Below are positions 8,547-19,770 of a stretch of 64,000 nucleotides of DNA, piece after piece. The notes under the pieces were generated by a model. It was given only the letters and a program-made list of their open reading frames with translations, searched no databases and was not told the origin of the DNA. Origin of the DNA: Pseudomonas taeanensis MS-3 (GTDB lineage Bacteria; Pseudomonadota; Gammaproteobacteria; Pseudomonadales; Pseudomonadaceae); assembly GCF_000498575.2 (NCBI RefSeq), contig NZ_AWSQ01000002.1:237115-301114 (forward strand). Direction: 5' to 3'. Within the stretch, counting starts at the first letter, position 1. Each line of letters starts with the position of its first letter. Both the position numbers and the translations under genes were made by a program.

Positions 8547-9653
8547 TCAGCTATCGTCTTTGGCCCGTGGGGTGAACACCTGGCTCACGTCACCGCCGAG
8601 GCGGAAGGTGCGAAATGGGCCCATTTCCTTCTGTCGTTTCTGTGCTGCTGGCGAGCAGGCGTAGAGCGTGCAGTAGGGCGCCAGCCAGGCGAACTTGGCG
8701 GGTTTGCCCAGGTCCTCCATATCCTGCTCGTGGTCGGTCTTGTCATCGAAGATGTCCTGCTCCTCGACCCCGGCCATGACCCGCTCAGCCAGGCGCTGCA
8801 ATGCGCCTTGGTTCTCGTCGCGCAGGTCGAGTGCATTGGCTTGGGCGAAGGCGGCGATCATCGTCAGCGGCGGTAGGCTGTAGTTGTGGTAGGCCAGGGC
8901 GCGTTGCCGACGCTTCAGTTCGTTGGGCAGGTAACCCTGCTCATCGACCTGGCCGGCGGCGACCCGGAACTGCGCGACGGACCAGTCGAACAGGTCGCGC
9001 CGGTCGCTTATCACAGCAGCGGCCATGACCGACCAGGCGGCCCAGTAGCTGTGGTTGTTGATCTTCTTCAGCGGCAGTCCGCTCCAGTCGTCCACGGTCT
9101 GTTCGGCCAGGCGGACAAACCAGGCTTCGATCCGCTGAGTCTGCTCGGGGTAACGCGCCAGTGGTTGCGAGGTGGAGAATTTCAGGCGCAGGTAGGCGCC
9201 GGCCATGCTGCCCAGGGCCCATTTGCGCATCGACTTGCCGGTATGGTTGAACTCCGTGGAGAGCAGCGCGTCGGCCTCGGCCCAACTGTTCAGCCAGCCC
9301 AGGACGCAGCTCAGGTGTTGCGGGCGGCCATCGCGCATATAGCGCATGACCTGCTGGCTCACCCCGCGCTCCAGTTCGGTGATGTTCGCGGTCTGCTCGC
9401 GGAAGGCCCGTTCGGCCTTGCGGTTGAGAGTGGTGCGGGCCTTGTCCGAGCCTTCGTACTTGCTGCGGAACACCAGCTTGCCGGTGTAGGGCGCAGGCGT
9501 TGCCGGGCAGGCGTCGGCCTGGCCCTGTTTCTGCTGCTGCGGCACCGGCGCGTAGTAGCCCGACGGTGGGATCAGCGGACTCGCCGCCTCGACGGCAACG
9601 GCGCACAAACTCAGGCTGAGCAGGCAGGGGGCGATGAAGCGGGCGATGGTCAT
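8547..9653 (-). CDS. algL: Poly(beta-D-mannuronate) lyase AlgL
   Basis: This 368-residue periplasmic polysaccharide lyase (family PL5) cleaves alginate by beta-elimination and clears mis-secreted polymer from the periplasm. A signal peptide covers about residues 1-23 ('[16 protein letters not shown]'). Known PL5 residues can be seen: '[11 protein letters not shown]' (catalytic Asn-His, about 198-208) and the Arg/Tyr segment '[14 protein letters not shown]' (about 250-263). Length matches the family (about 367). The start lies only four bases past the algX stop. Confidence 0.96.
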   Translation of the reverse strand: MTIARFIAPCLLSLSLCAVAVEAASPLIPPSGYYAPVPQQQKQGQADACPATPAPYTGKLVFRSKYEGSDKARTTLNRKAERAFREQTANITELERGVSQQVMRYMRDGRPQHLSCVLGWLNSWAEADALLSTEFNHTGKSMRKWALGSMAGAYLRLKFSTSQPLARYPEQTQRIEAWFVRLAEQTVDDWSGLPLKKINNHSYWAAWSVMAAAVISDRRDLFDWSVAQFRVAAGQVDEQGYLPNELKRRQRALAYHNYSLPPLTMIAAFAQANALDLRDENQGALQRLAERVMAGVEEQDIFDDKTDHEQDMEDLGKPAKFAWLAPYCTLYACSPAAQKRQKEMGPFRTFRLGGDVSQVFTPRAKDDS

Positions 9654-9657
9654 AGGC

Positions 9658-11136
9658 TCAACCCCCGCTCGTTGCTGTCAGCTTGCCGCTGCTGGGGAAG
9701 CTGTTGCGCTTGCACAGCTTGGCGTCCACCGTGAGCGCCTGACCACTTGTGGCAGGCCCCTGGATATCCAGCGCCAGCAGGTTCTGTTCGGCCCAGTCTT
9801 GCTCGTCGCGTAGCTCGAAGGCGAAGCGGCCATTGGTTTCCATCGTGTCGGTTTTTTCCAGCTTGAGCTTTTCCCGGCGGCCGTTCATGTACCACAGGGT
9901 GGCCTCGAGGACTTTTACCGAGGGGTCGCTTAAGCGGATGTCCAGTTGGTAGCCGTCGCTGCGCAGGGCCAGGAACTGCTGCTCGCCATTGACCAGTATT
10001 TCGTTGCGGCCGGGGCGCAGTCTGGTCTTGTTGGCCAGCACGGCCGGCTTGCCCTCACAGCCGTTATCCAGCAGGGCCATCATCTGCCGATAGACTTTGT
10101 CCTGATCCAGGCTGTACAGCGGGGAAAACTCCCAGATCAGCACTTTCGGCGGATTCTGCTGAAATTCGTCGCTGCCCAGGTACTCGATCATGGCGCCTTC
10201 CAGGCCACCGCCGGGTGCCGCGACGTTCATCACTTCGGCGCCGATGTACTGCTGCAGGAAGCCCTCGAAGTTATAGTTCTTGCCGCTGTGGCTGGTGCCG
10301 ACCAGGGTGATCTGCGGGGTGCTGGCCTCACCGAACAGGGCGTCGCCACTGCTCTCGTCCTTGGGTTCGGTGATGAAGTGGTCGGTGTACTGGGTGGCGT
10401 AGCTGGTGCCGCACAGTTGTCCGGCGACGTTATGCAAGGTACCGCTCTTGCCCATGATGCCTTCCTTGCGGGTGACGAACTCACGCCGCGGCACCTCGGC
10501 AAAGGCCGGGATACGTTTGACCTCTGCGGCCACCAGGCGCGCGGTGCGTTGCGCGCCATAAGGGCTCCAGTGCTGGTCGCCACGGAAGTAGAACGGCTGC
10601 TCGTGCTGTTCGTCGGTCAGTTGCGCCAGGTCGGGTACCCACAGGCCCAGCTGCTGGAATTTTTGCAAGGTGGCGCGATAGCTCTGCAGGGCCTTTGCGT
10701 AGTTGAAGCGCGCGTACTCCTGTGGGTTCAGTTTGCTGCGATTGACCAGGCCGCGGGTCGGTTGATAGACCACCACCAGCTCGACCCCCTTGCTCTTGAG
10801 GGCATCGCGCAGTCTTTTCAACATGCGATAGCCGGCGGCCGTGGTGCCAAAATCGGTGCGCAGATCTTCGCGGGTACGGAACAGCCAGTCGTCCTGGGCT
10901 TGCACCAGGGTGATGAAATTCTGCTGATAGTTGGTGGTGTAGCGACTGACGTCGTGGGCCGCCGGACACAGAGGGCCAATGGCTTCTGCACTGAACACCG
11001 GGCCCCCAGCCGCAATCCCGGCCGGGCTCGCTGGCGCCGCCTGCAGGCCGCTGGCGAGGGCGCTGATAGCGACGCCGATGGAGCCGAGTACTATGCGGTT
11101 ATTCAGTGCTATCCGTTTCAGGGTTCGAGCTTGCAT
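9658..11136 (-). CDS. algX: Alginate acetyltransferase/scaffold AlgX
   Basis: This periplasmic protein of 492 residues has an N-terminal SGNH-like acetyltransferase domain and a C-terminal carbohydrate-binding module. It acetylates the polymer directly and is part of the AlgK-AlgE secretion complex. A signal peptide is visible ('[18 protein letters not shown]'). The catalytic Asp/His are in '[11 protein letters not shown]' (about residue 190) and the Ser in '[11 protein letters not shown]' (about 285). The ATG at 11136 follows GAGGAG at a good distance. The much longer in-frame extension (to 11562) overlaps algG and is rejected. Pseudomonas AlgX is about 474 residues. Confidence 0.95.
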   Translation of the reverse strand: MQARTLKRIALNNRIVLGSIGVAISALASGLQAAPASPAGIAAGGPVFSAEAIGPLCPAAHDVSRYTTNYQQNFITLVQAQDDWLFRTREDLRTDFGTTAAGYRMLKRLRDALKSKGVELVVVYQPTRGLVNRSKLNPQEYARFNYAKALQSYRATLQKFQQLGLWVPDLAQLTDEQHEQPFYFRGDQHWSPYGAQRTARLVAAEVKRIPAFAEVPRREFVTRKEGIMGKSGTLHNVAGQLCGTSYATQYTDHFITEPKDESSGDALFGEASTPQITLVGTSHSGKNYNFEGFLQQYIGAEVMNVAAPGGGLEGAMIEYLGSDEFQQNPPKVLIWEFSPLYSLDQDKVYRQMMALLDNGCEGKPAVLANKTRLRPGRNEILVNGEQQFLALRSDGYQLDIRLSDPSVKVLEATLWYMNGRREKLKLEKTDTMETNGRFAFELRDEQDWAEQNLLALDIQGPATSGQALTVDAKLCKRNSFPSSGKLTATSGG

Positions 11137-11147
11137 ATGGGGACTCC

Positions 11148-12728
11148 TCAGTCCTGGAGTTCGGCTTGGCGTTCGACGGGGTCGATCAGCACGGCTTTCT
11201 GTTGACGTACCAGCAGGTCGAGGATTTCTTCCTGGCGCTCGCCGAGTACTCCGGAGAAGCTGATGCCGGTCGATTTGGTCGGGGCCAGCAGGTCGACTCG
11301 ATAGAGTTCGACGCTCAGCGGCGAGTCGATCGACAGTGGGCCTGAGCCGTTGCCGGCCAGGCGTCCGCCTACCACCTGCATCGACACTTCGGTGTCGAAG
11401 GGGTCGAGGGCGATGTTGCGGTCGGTGTCGCTGAGGTCTTTGATGTGCCCGTAGATGCCGGTCAGACCGTTGCTGATGGAGAGGTTTTCGTACATGCGGA
11501 TGTTCACGCTGTTGCGCACCCGTATGCCATGGCGCCGGTTGCCGATGATGCGGTTGCCCCACAGCAGATTATCCGGGCTCTCGTACACCGTGATGCCGTC
11601 GGAGTAGTTTCGGTAGATCTCGTTGAAGGCGATCAGGTTATTCACGCTGTTACGGTCGATCACCAGGCCGGAGAGCTTGTTGTCGTACACCCGGTTATTG
11701 AAGATCCAGCTGTCATTGACCTCGCGGGAGATGATGATGCCGTGCTTCTTCTGGGTGCCATAGACGCTGTTGTCGGCGATGATCAGGCCGTGTGAGCGGT
11801 CATGCGGGTCGATGCCGTAGACCACGTTGTCGCGATAGGTGTTGCCCTTGATCACCACGTCACGGGCTTCGTAGCAGTAGAAGCCGTAGTACATATCGAC
11901 GAAATCGGAGTCGATCAGCCAGCCGCTGGGTTTGGCGCGCTGCATGCGTTTGTGCATGTTCGGCGTGTACTGGGAAATACTCACCCCATAGGACTTGCTG
12001 GTCTGGTAGCCGAAGCTGGTCAGGGTGCTGTTGACGATGTAGGTCTCGGTACCGCCCCAAGCCAGCAGGAAGGGGCGGAATTCGCTGGCTTTGCGGAACG
12101 TCGCCGGGCCGTTGTCGGCCTCGCGCCAGGCGGTGATCTTGCTGTCCGTGACGAACAGTTGGCCATCGTTGACCAGGAAGGCGCCGCGCTCTTGCGACAG
12201 GCGCAGTTCCTCGGTCTGTTTATCGATGTGCAGGGTCGCGCCTGCCGCCACCACGATCGGCAGGCGTGCCAGGTAGACCCCCGGTGCGCTGCTGCGGAAA
12301 AACTGTTTCGGCAGCTGGCTGACCAGCTGGCTCAGGTTGACGTAACCGCCCTCGATGAAGATCGCCTGGGGAATGCCGCGCTGGCGCTTGACCCACTCGG
12401 CCATGCGGTTGTCGCCGCCGATAAAGTCTTTCAATGCGTTTTGCTGCAGCATGCGCCGCACCGTCACGCGACCGCCCGGTTTGCGCACGATCTTCGCCTG
12501 CACCGCCGCTGCGGTGTAGCCACTGAGGTCCGGCAATTGCGGCATCTCGATGTTCAAGGGTGCGACCGGCGGGCTGGTCACGGTGTAGGTCTTGGCCTTT
12601 TGCAGCTCCTGTGTGGTCTCTGGGGCCTTGGCATCTGCCAGGCTCCAGCCACCGGCCAGGAGCAGAACGCCGACCAGCACAGGCAGCGTGAGAATGGGTA
12701 CGCGGGATCTGGGTTTATTGAGTTTCAT
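11148..12728 (-). CDS. algG: Mannuronan C5-epimerase AlgG
   Basis: This 526-residue periplasmic enzyme converts D-mannuronate to L-guluronate residues in the polymer and protects it from AlgL. A signal peptide ('ILTLPVLVGVLLLAGGWSLADA') precedes a right-handed parallel beta-helix made of repeats of the 'NSVYG...GIIIS' type. The epimerase signature 'GIDPHDRSHG' containing the DPHD motif is at about residue 320, and 'KKHGIIISREVND' follows. The start at 12728 has GGGAG about ten bases upstream and gives a clean signal peptide. An alternative ATG at 12752 overlaps the algE stop (ATGA) but has no ribosome-binding site. Confidence 0.96.
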   Translation of the reverse strand: MKLNKPRSRVPILTLPVLVGVLLLAGGWSLADAKAPETTQELQKAKTYTVTSPPVAPLNIEMPQLPDLSGYTAAAVQAKIVRKPGGRVTVRRMLQQNALKDFIGGDNRMAEWVKRQRGIPQAIFIEGGYVNLSQLVSQLPKQFFRSSAPGVYLARLPIVVAAGATLHIDKQTEELRLSQERGAFLVNDGQLFVTDSKITAWREADNGPATFRKASEFRPFLLAWGGTETYIVNSTLTSFGYQTSKSYGVSISQYTPNMHKRMQRAKPSGWLIDSDFVDMYYGFYCYEARDVVIKGNTYRDNVVYGIDPHDRSHGLIIADNSVYGTQKKHGIIISREVNDSWIFNNRVYDNKLSGLVIDRNSVNNLIAFNEIYRNYSDGITVYESPDNLLWGNRIIGNRRHGIRVRNSVNIRMYENLSISNGLTGIYGHIKDLSDTDRNIALDPFDTEVSMQVVGGRLAGNGSGPLSIDSPLSVELYRVDLLAPTKSTGISFSGVLGERQEEILDLLVRQQKAVLIDPVERQAELQD

Positions 12729-12751
12729 AGATTGTGCACTCCCGGGTTGCA

Positions 12752-14203
12752 TCAGTAGCGCCAGATGACGTCGACGAAGGCGCGATGCATCAGTGAGTCG
12801 GCCTCACTGCCGTAGGCGTCGCCGGGCTTGAAAACGCCACCGCGAAAGCGCATCAGCGCCGAGGGTTCGTCGATTGCCTGGCTCATCGAGGCCGGCAGCA
12901 GGCCCTGCTTGAAGTACTTGGTGACCACCAGATCGACTTCCTGACCGAGGTCCTTGTCGCCATTGACCAGGCTGGCATTGATGCCGCTGTCGCCGATCGG
13001 TTGCTCGCCATCGACCCGCCATAAGCGGTGGTACACCAGGCTGGCGTCATAGTCCTCGCGCACCTGCCAGGAGCCGAACAGGGTGGCGGCCTGCAGGTTG
13101 CTCAGCTCGCCGCGGAAGGCCTCACCGAAGCGGTGCACGCGCGAGCGGGTGCCGGTGAAGTTGGAGCGGTTACTCTGCAGCCCGGTCTGCTGATAGTTGC
13201 CCGAGCCATCGTCGCTACCACCGCCGCTACCGCGGGCGTAGGCCGCACCGACTTGCCAGCTGGGGTCCAGGCGCAGGCGCAGACCCAGGTCGGTGCCCCA
13301 GGCGTTGACATCGCCGCTTTGTTTGCCGCTGGCGATGCGCTGGTCGCCGCTGCCGGTGGTGTCCAGGCGCTCGCGCTCACCGCTCAGCCAGGCAACGCTG
13401 GCCCAGTAATTGACTGGGTTCTGGTTGCGGAAATTGTAGGCATCGCTATTGGCGGACAGGCCCAGCCAGGTGAGGTCGCCGGTGGTTCTTTTGTCCAAAT
13501 CGTCGACCGCTTCACCGGTGCTGCGCAACTGGCCATCGTCACGGCTGTGGTGGGCGTTCACGCCCAGCCAATGGCCGGGGGTCCACTGGGTGGCCGCATC
13601 GGCGAACAGATGCAGACGATCCTCGTCCTCGGGGGCCAGCTCGTCGATATCGCTGCGGTACTCGCTGAAGCGCTCGGCGACACCGAGGTTGGCCCGCAGC
13701 AGGGTGGTGTCGAAGGTCCAGTTCAGCGCCTCGATGTTCGTGTCGCGCCACTGGCTGTCGTCGTTGCGCAGGCGCTGGCGGCCGAAGCGCAACTCCTCGC
13801 CGGGGTAGGCGGTGAGGCCGGAGTAGCCGACCCAGAATTCACGCAGCGCCAGGTAGCTCTTGTCCGGTTGCCGGCTGTCGTTGCGGCTGGCGGAGTCGCC
13901 GTCGAGGGCATTGGGTTGCAGGGTGTCGGTTTCAATGATGTCGCTGGCGCTGACGGCCTGGCCCATGGCATAGGCGCTCCAGTTGCCGCGTTGGCCATAG
14001 ACCCAGGGACGCACGTCGAGGCCGAGGCCCTGGACGTCACCGCCATCACGAGTGCCGAGGTCACGGTCGTCCTCGGATTGCGCAGTGATTTTCACGTCGA
14101 GACCGAAGTACTTGTCGTTACTCGGCGCGGCCCAGATCGAGTGGCTGGAGAGCAACGTCGCACCCAGGCCGAGGCTGGCGTTCATCCAGTGCTTGAGTTT
14201 CAT
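12752..14203 (-). CDS. algE: Outer-membrane alginate export porin AlgE
   Basis: This 483-residue protein forms the outer-membrane beta-barrel through which alginate leaves the cell. It has a signal peptide ('[14 protein letters not shown]'), alternating amphipathic strands throughout and a C-terminal aromatic residue ('VDVIWRY'), typical of BAM substrates. The Arg-rich strand segments fit an anion-conducting pore. Length agrees with the 18-stranded AlgE of P. aeruginosa (about 490). It overlaps algK by four bases (ATGA), so translation is probably coupled. This matters because AlgK is its periplasmic partner lipoprotein. Confidence 0.96.
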   Translation of the reverse strand: MKLKHWMNASLGLGATLLSSHSIWAAPSNDKYFGLDVKITAQSEDDRDLGTRDGGDVQGLGLDVRPWVYGQRGNWSAYAMGQAVSASDIIETDTLQPNALDGDSASRNDSRQPDKSYLALREFWVGYSGLTAYPGEELRFGRQRLRNDDSQWRDTNIEALNWTFDTTLLRANLGVAERFSEYRSDIDELAPEDEDRLHLFADAATQWTPGHWLGVNAHHSRDDGQLRSTGEAVDDLDKRTTGDLTWLGLSANSDAYNFRNQNPVNYWASVAWLSGERERLDTTGSGDQRIASGKQSGDVNAWGTDLGLRLRLDPSWQVGAAYARGSGGGSDDGSGNYQQTGLQSNRSNFTGTRSRVHRFGEAFRGELSNLQAATLFGSWQVREDYDASLVYHRLWRVDGEQPIGDSGINASLVNGDKDLGQEVDLVVTKYFKQGLLPASMSQAIDEPSALMRFRGGVFKPGDAYGSEADSLMHRAFVDVIWRY

Positions 14204-15591
14204 TGCAGTTCCTCTGCGGTTTGGCTGAGCCCGGCTTGGCGGGTGAGTGCGCTCTGCTGGACGGTGCCGCGTAGTCGCTGTTCTTCGTGCAACAGGCGTT
14301 GCGCTTCGGCGCGCGCTGAAGCGGGTAATTGCCGCTCGATTTCCGCGGCCAAGGGCAGCGCTTCGGGCTTGTCCTGCTGCACGGCCAGCTGGCTGAATAC
14401 GTAGGCGTTGACCAGGTTGGGTTTGATCCCACGACCCTGGCTGAACATCTGTGCGAGGGCGTAGTCGGCACTGTTCTGACCACCGCGAGCGGCGGTGAGC
14501 AGGTGCTGCAAGGCTTGTGCAGGGGCGACATGGCCGAGGTAACCACGGCGGTAGAGCTGGCCGAGGTAATAGTGGGCGCTGTTTTCGCTGGGGGCCGCCT
14601 TGAGCAGGTGATGCTCGGCTTTTTGCGGGTTCCTCGGCAGCAGCTTGCCCTCGTAATACAGCTTGCCCAGCAACAGTTCCGCACGCGGCAGTGCCGCATT
14701 GCGACCCTGTTCGAGGTACTCGAGCAGTTGCTCGATATCACCCAGTGCGGGGTAGTCATAGAGCAGGCGGGCCAGGCTGACCCACGCGGCGGGATAACTC
14801 GGGGCGAGCTGCTCGAGTAGCTGTTGTGCGGTTTTTTCGTCCGGCGTGCCCAGCTCCGGGTCGGCCAGTACCTGGGCCACGTCGTCTACTCGCCGTGCTG
14901 GCACTGAGCCGCTGCGATAGGCGGTTTGCAGCTGGTTTAACAATGCCGCCTGTTGTTCGCGCTGACCGCGTTTCTGATACACGGTGGCCAGTTCCACGTA
15001 GCACACATCTGCCGTGCTCAGCGCCTGTTTGCAGATGCGCTGCACATCATCCAGGTGCTGGTCGTAGTTGCCTTGGGTGCGATAGACCATCAGCTGGGCC
15101 AGCTCGGCCTGTGGGTAACCGGCAGCACGCCATTGGTTGATGCGCTGTTGCACGCTGACCGAGGGGAAACTCTGCGGGTACTGCAGGTAGAGCAGGGTCA
15201 GTGGCAGCAAGGCACTCTCTTGACCATTGGCGAAGGCCTGTTCGAGTAACTGCTCGGCCTCCTGGCGCTCACTTTCGCTGACGTCAGGCTTCCTTGCCAG
15301 CAGCTTGCCCAGGCGCGCGGCGGCACGCGGCGAGCTATCCGCCGCCTGTCGGTAGGTGGCTTCGGCCTGGCGCAGCAACTCGGGATCACCACTGGCCTGC
15401 TGGATGTCCGCCAGGCCGACTTGCGCATCGGAGTAGCCCAGCTCGGCGAGTTGCCGATAATTCTGCTCGGCAGTCGCGGTATCGCCGCTCTGCAGGGCTT
15501 GATTGGCCAGGCGCTGATCGGGCAAACCGGCACAGCCAGCCAGGCTCAGCGCAGCGACCAGCAGCAGGCGTTGTGGTTGAGAGTAAGTCAC
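14200..15591 (-). CDS. algK: Alginate secretion lipoprotein AlgK (TPR/Sel1-like)
   Basis: This is a 463-residue outer-membrane lipoprotein. The lipobox is 'LSLAGC' with Cys at about residue 20. The mature part is made of helical TPR/Sel1-like repeats, for example '[29 protein letters not shown]' broken into 'A..LG..Y..G' units. It scaffolds AlgE and AlgX and is needed for polymer export. Length matches Pseudomonas AlgK (about 475). It lies 13 bp past alg44 and overlaps algE by four bases. Confidence 0.95.
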   Translation of the reverse strand: MTYSQPQRLLLVAALSLAGCAGLPDQRLANQALQSGDTATAEQNYRQLAELGYSDAQVGLADIQQASGDPELLRQAEATYRQAADSSPRAAARLGKLLARKPDVSESERQEAEQLLEQAFANGQESALLPLTLLYLQYPQSFPSVSVQQRINQWRAAGYPQAELAQLMVYRTQGNYDQHLDDVQRICKQALSTADVCYVELATVYQKRGQREQQAALLNQLQTAYRSGSVPARRVDDVAQVLADPELGTPDEKTAQQLLEQLAPSYPAAWVSLARLLYDYPALGDIEQLLEYLEQGRNAALPRAELLLGKLYYEGKLLPRNPQKAEHHLLKAAPSENSAHYYLGQLYRRGYLGHVAPAQALQHLLTAARGGQNSADYALAQMFSQGRGIKPNLVNAYVFSQLAVQQDKPEALPLAAEIERQLPASARAEAQRLLHEEQRLRGTVQQSALTRQAGLSQTAEELQ

Positions 15592-15604
15592 GCGTATGTC
15601 CTCC

Positions 15605-16768
15605 TCAGAGCCTCACGGCCATGACCTTGTCGATCAGCCAATCGAACGAGGGGCCGCGATCGCTGCTGACTTCAACCGGGCGGCCGGCGAGGGAACCGTC
15701 CAGCGGCTGGTCCGGTTGAATCTGGACGCGGATGTCAGAGGACAGGTTGTCGCTGTCACTCAAGCGGCTGCTGATGATCTTGCCGTGGCGCAACTCAGTC
15801 TCGCCAGCGACCTGGAAGCTGACCCGCAGACCGGGTTTGATTTCGTTGAATTTGTTGTAGGGAAAGCGCGCCTCGATGGTCGCCTGGCTGCCACGTGGCA
15901 CCAGTTGGAAGATCACCTGGCCCTTGCTGGCGAACTGGCCGTCGGCCACCAGCTGGCTGGCCACGGTGCAATCGCAGGGGCTGGTCAGGGTGCCTTTCAT
16001 TTGCTTGCCGAACAGACTTTCGACCTTGTCCGGGTTGATCTGCTCCTGGTCCAGATGGCCCTTGAGCATTTCCAGCATGGAGGCACTGAAGGTGGCGATG
16101 GGCGCGCCCTTGTCTATCTGTCCGTCGGCTCCGACCAGGCTTTGCACCGTGCCTTCACGGGGCATGGTGACTTGCATGGAGGGCACACTGACCATGCCGG
16201 ACTGGGCATGGGTGACGAAGTACAGGCCGTACACCGACTTGAAGATGAAGCCGAAGGCGGCCAGGCCCACGAGAAACAGCGCCAGGCTGAAAACCACTGC
16301 GCGCAGACGGCGCAGGACGCCCATGCCGGTGGCGACGGCGTTGCCCTTGCGCGCTTTGGTGAAGTTCTCCCGTTGCAAGGTGGTCAGCAGCTCGCCGACG
16401 CTGACCAGCTCACCACTCAGGTGGGCGGTGATCAGGTGGCGCAGGGTGTTGATCTCGCGGGGTCTCATATTGTGAAACTGGCAACCGACCCGGCCGTTGT
16501 CGATCGAGCGCACCTGGAACTCTACATCGATGCCCAGGCTGATGTTGTCGATGGCAAACAGCAGTTTGCCTTTATGGTAGTCACCGACCTGTACCGGGAT
16601 CTTGCTGGCGTCATAACTGAAGCCGCCGGCAGAGAGATCCAGCAAATTCTGTTCGGCCACTTCACGGCTTTTGCCGATGAAGCGGACCTTGGCTGGAAGT
16701 TTGACCCGCGCATGCTGGCGCTGGGCTTCCGATTCATGCACCACATTGAGGTTGACGGCTGTATTCAT
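15605..16768 (-). CDS. alg44: Alginate polymerase subunit Alg44 (PilZ, c-di-GMP receptor)
   Basis: This 387-residue inner-membrane protein activates Alg8 when c-di-GMP binds. The N-terminal PilZ domain has both binding motifs: 'RQHAR' (RxxxR, about residues 17-21) and 'DLSAGGFS' (D/NxSxxG, about 44-51). A single membrane segment follows at about 160-185 ('VVFSLALFLVGLAAFGFIF'). The periplasmic part resembles HlyD/membrane-fusion adaptors. The start at 16768 ('MNTAVNLNVV') has AGGA eight bases upstream and gives the family length (about 389). The longer frame would need a TTG start. Confidence 0.96.
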   Translation of the reverse strand: MNTAVNLNVVHESEAQRQHARVKLPAKVRFIGKSREVAEQNLLDLSAGGFSYDASKIPVQVGDYHKGKLLFAIDNISLGIDVEFQVRSIDNGRVGCQFHNMRPREINTLRHLITAHLSGELVSVGELLTTLQRENFTKARKGNAVATGMGVLRRLRAVVFSLALFLVGLAAFGFIFKSVYGLYFVTHAQSGMVSVPSMQVTMPREGTVQSLVGADGQIDKGAPIATFSASMLEMLKGHLDQEQINPDKVESLFGKQMKGTLTSPCDCTVASQLVADGQFASKGQVIFQLVPRGSQATIEARFPYNKFNEIKPGLRVSFQVAGETELRHGKIISSRLSDSDNLSSDIRVQIQPDQPLDGSLAGRPVEVSSDRGPSFDWLIDKVMAVRL

Positions 16769-16812
16769 GGCGTTATTCCTACTCAAAAGTCACTAATTCC
16801 ATTCATGTCCGT

Positions 16813-18294
16813 TCACACCACCAGGAGCAGCGCGGCAATGAATACGCTGGCGGCGGAGAAGGTCATGGTTCGAGACGACCAGGTGTTGAACCAGCGCTGA
16901 AAGCTGGCCAAATCACGGTTCAGCTTGGTGGGCTGACGGGTCCAGGATTGCTGGTCGAGGCGGAAGAACACATAGATCTTCACCAGAGCCCCGACGATCT
17001 GGTTGTAATACAGAATCAACGGGTAAGCCGGACCGATGCGGTGCCCGCTGAGCGACAGCAACAGGGTCAGGATCAGTCGCGTGGTGCCGATCCACAGCAG
17101 GTAGATCAGCATGAAGGCGATGCTGTACTTGATGCTGGCGATGATCGCCACGGCGAGGCCGAGCAGGCAGGTCCACATCGACACGCGCTGGTCGAGCAGC
17201 ACCAGATTGGTGAACAGGCCCAGGCGCTTTATGCCCAGCTTCATGGCCCGCGAGTTCTGCCGCAGGTTGTTGCCATACCAGCGGAACATCAGTTTGCGAC
17301 TGGCCTTGATAAAGCTCTTTTCCGGCGGATGCTCGACCGTGTGAATCGCCGCATCCGGCACGTAAAAGGTGTCGTAGCCCAGGCGCATCAAGCTGTACCA
17401 GCTGGACTTGTCGTCGCCGGTGAGGAACTTGAAACGGCCGAGGCGCCAGTGATCCAGCGAGTCGCTTTCGACGTCGGCGATGAACTCCGGGTCGGTAATC
17501 ACCTGGGCACGAAACACCGACATCCGCCCGGTCAGGGTCAGCACACGCTTGGACAGGCCCATCGAGCACATGTTGAGGTGGCGCTGAGCGAAGCGCAGCT
17601 TGTGCCACTCACTCATGACGTAGCTGCCGCGGACCTCGCAGAACTCGTTGGTGGTCAGCCCGCCGACGTTGGGGAACAGCTTGAAGTAGGGCGCAGTGGC
17701 CCGGACGATACCGGGCTGCAATACGCTGTCACCGTCGATCACCGCGACCACCGCATCCTGGTCCGGCAGGTGCCGGGAAATCGCGCGGAAGCCATGGGCC
17801 AGACCATCACGCTTGCCGGTGCCGGCAATCCGCACGAAGTCCAGGGTGACATGCGCCGGTGGGTTGTATTTCTCCCACAGGCTCTTGACCAGGAACTCAT
17901 CGGACAGCTCGACGATCGAGCACACTACGGTGGTCGGGTAGCCGCACTCGATGGCTTCGAGGATTACCGATTGATACACCTGAGCGGTGGTCAAGGCATC
18001 GATGCGGAAGCTGGTGACCATCAGGAACACATGCGACGGATCGGCAGCCTGACCCAGTTGTTTGGCTTTACGCCGGTGGCGGGGAAACACCACGTAGAGA
18101 AACAGCAGGCCACGCAGAAAATGCATGGCGCCCATCGAATAGCGCCAGATACCCACGGCACCGATCAGGAACAGGAAGTCCTTCGACTCCGGGTCGAAGA
18201 CTGTCCTGGGCAAGGCCAGGGCAATCCCCATCAGTAAGCTGAGGTAGAACAGCCAGCCGGCGGCTTCAGCGAAACCCTGCTTGAGCCTATCCAT
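16813..18294 (-). CDS. alg8: Alginate polymerase Alg8 (GT2 glycosyltransferase)
   Basis: This 493-residue inner-membrane processive glycosyltransferase polymerises GDP-mannuronate. Membrane helices flank a cytosolic GT2 domain. 'VIDGDSVL' carries the DxD motif (about residue 190), 'TGDDKSSW' follows near 295, and '[11 protein letters not shown]' stands in for the QxxRW region. C-terminal helices form the translocation path. The start at 18294 has GGAG upstream and gives the family length (494). The upstream in-frame extension lies in the algD-alg8 spacer. c-di-GMP control comes through Alg44, encoded next. Confidence 0.96.
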   Translation of the reverse strand: MDRLKQGFAEAAGWLFYLSLLMGIALALPRTVFDPESKDFLFLIGAVGIWRYSMGAMHFLRGLLFLYVVFPRHRRKAKQLGQAADPSHVFLMVTSFRIDALTTAQVYQSVILEAIECGYPTTVVCSIVELSDEFLVKSLWEKYNPPAHVTLDFVRIAGTGKRDGLAHGFRAISRHLPDQDAVVAVIDGDSVLQPGIVRATAPYFKLFPNVGGLTTNEFCEVRGSYVMSEWHKLRFAQRHLNMCSMGLSKRVLTLTGRMSVFRAQVITDPEFIADVESDSLDHWRLGRFKFLTGDDKSSWYSLMRLGYDTFYVPDAAIHTVEHPPEKSFIKASRKLMFRWYGNNLRQNSRAMKLGIKRLGLFTNLVLLDQRVSMWTCLLGLAVAIIASIKYSIAFMLIYLLWIGTTRLILTLLLSLSGHRIGPAYPLILYYNQIVGALVKIYVFFRLDQQSWTRQPTKLNRDLASFQRWFNTWSSRTMTFSAASVFIAALLLVV

Positions 18295-18309
18295 CTGTAT
18301 CTCCATCCT

Positions 18310-18366
18310 GTGTTGCGGGCATGCCTGCGGCGGGTGGGCGCGGTTGTCCGCATCCACCCGCAACAC
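18310..18366. repeat. Inverted repeat in the algD-alg8 spacer
   Basis: A perfect 10-bp inverted repeat (GTGTTGCGGG at 18310-18319, CCCGCAACAC at 18357-18366) encloses 37 bases, inside the 165-bp gap between algD and alg8. There is no T-run, so it does not look like a full terminator. It could be a processing or attenuation hairpin lowering expression of alg8 and later genes relative to algD. Confidence 0.45.
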
Positions 18367-18459
18367 GCCGGTCGCCGTAGGTTGAGGCTGTGAGGTGAGG
18401 TGCTACTGGTAATGATTGGCACATGGCGGCATGGACCTAATCGTCAGCAGCGCGAGTCG

Positions 18460-19770
18460 TTACCAGCAGATGCCTTCACTGGCGCCACTGCTGGCGTGGG
18501 CCATGAAGCCCACCAGATCTACGACTCGCTTACCCTCGGGAGCCTGCTGGGCGAGGACTCTGAACTGCTCGTCGCGGTTGCCCAGGACGATGATGTCGGA
18601 GTTGGCGATGACCTGCGCCAGGTCGCTATTGAGCAGCGATGAGACATGCGGAATCTTCGACTCGATGTAGTCCTTGTTGGCCCCATAGACCCGTGCATAT
18701 TCGACGTTGCTGTCGTAGATACTCAGGTCGAAGCCCTTGCCGATGAGCATCTCGGCCAGTTCGACCAGGGGGCTTTCGCGCAGGTCGTCGGTGCCGGCCT
18801 TGAAGCTCAGGCCAAGCAAGGCGACTTTGCGCTTGTCGTGGCTGGCGATGATGTTGAAGGCGTTCTGCACCTGCGCCACGTTGCTGCGCATGATCGAGCC
18901 GAGCATCGGGTGTTCCACATCCAGCTGGCTGGCGCGGTAGGTGAGGGCGCGCACATCCTTGGGCAAACAGGAACCACCGAAGGCGAAGCCGGGGCGCATG
19001 TAGTACTGCGACAGGTTCAGGGTCTTGTCCTGACAGACCACGTCCATCACCTCGCGACCATCGACCCCGACCGCCTTGGCGATGTTGCCGATCTCGTTGG
19101 CAAAGGTGACCTTGGCCGCATGCCAGACGTTGCAGGTGTACTTGATCATTTCGGCGACTGCGATGTCCTTGCGGATGATCGGCGCGTCGAGTTCGCGGTA
19201 CAGCTCCTCCAGAATATCGCCGGACTGAGTGTCGAGCTGACCGATCACCGTCATCGGCGGTTGGTCGTAGTCCTTAATCGCGGTGCTTTCGCGGAGGAAC
19301 TCCGGGTTGACCGCCACGCCAAAGTCGACGCCAGCTTTTTTGCCGGAGCAGTCTTCTAGGATCGGAATGACTACGTCTTTTACCGTGCCAGGCAGCACCG
19401 TGCTGCGCACCACGACGGTATGGCGCTCGGTCTTGTCACGCAGGACCAGGCCGATTTCGCGGCAGACCGATTCGATGTAGTTGAGTTCCAGATCGCCATT
19501 CTTCTTGCTCGGCGTACCCACGCAAATGAACGACATTTCACTGTCGCGCACCGCGGCGGCAAAATCGGTGGTGCCACGCAGCAGGCCGGAGTGAATTCCT
19601 TTTTCCAGGAGTACCTCTAAACCGGGTTCAACAATGGGCGATTTACCCTTGTTAATTAAGTCGATTTTAGCGGCGGAGATGTCCACGCCGATAACTTCAT
19701 GACCCCGGGAAGATAGGCAGCCCGCACAGACTGCACCCACGTAACCCAAACCAAAAATGCTGATGCGCAT
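18460..19770 (-). CDS. algD: GDP-mannose 6-dehydrogenase
   Basis: This 436-residue cytosolic enzyme makes GDP-mannuronic acid by a four-electron NAD-dependent oxidation of GDP-mannose, the committed step of alginate synthesis. The N-terminal Rossmann motif is 'GLGYVGAVCAGCL' (residues 7-19). The active-site Cys is in 'FGGSCLPKD' (about residue 268). The C-terminal UDP/GDP-binding domain follows. Length equals that of P. aeruginosa AlgD. It is the first gene of the operon and is preceded by a long untranslated leader and a sigma-22-type promoter candidate. Confidence 0.98.
   Translation of the reverse strand: MRISIFGLGYVGAVCAGCLSSRGHEVIGVDISAAKIDLINKGKSPIVEPGLEVLLEKGIHSGLLRGTTDFAAAVRDSEMSFICVGTPSKKNGDLELNYIESVCREIGLVLRDKTERHTVVVRSTVLPGTVKDVVIPILEDCSGKKAGVDFGVAVNPEFLRESTAIKDYDQPPMTVIGQLDTQSGDILEELYRELDAPIIRKDIAVAEMIKYTCNVWHAAKVTFANEIGNIAKAVGVDGREVMDVVCQDKTLNLSQYYMRPGFAFGGSCLPKDVRALTYRASQLDVEHPMLGSIMRSNVAQVQNAFNIIASHDKRKVALLGLSFKAGTDDLRESPLVELAEMLIGKGFDLSIYDSNVEYARVYGANKDYIESKIPHVSSLLNSDLAQVIANSDIIVLGNRDEQFRVLAQQAPEGKRVVDLVGFMAHASSGASEGICW

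Noticed and set aside
12752..16900. Long plus-strand frames (13028-14404, 15596-16900) opposite algE, algK and alg44
   Set aside because: These are antisense shadows of well-identified alginate genes with no ribosome-binding site or domain.
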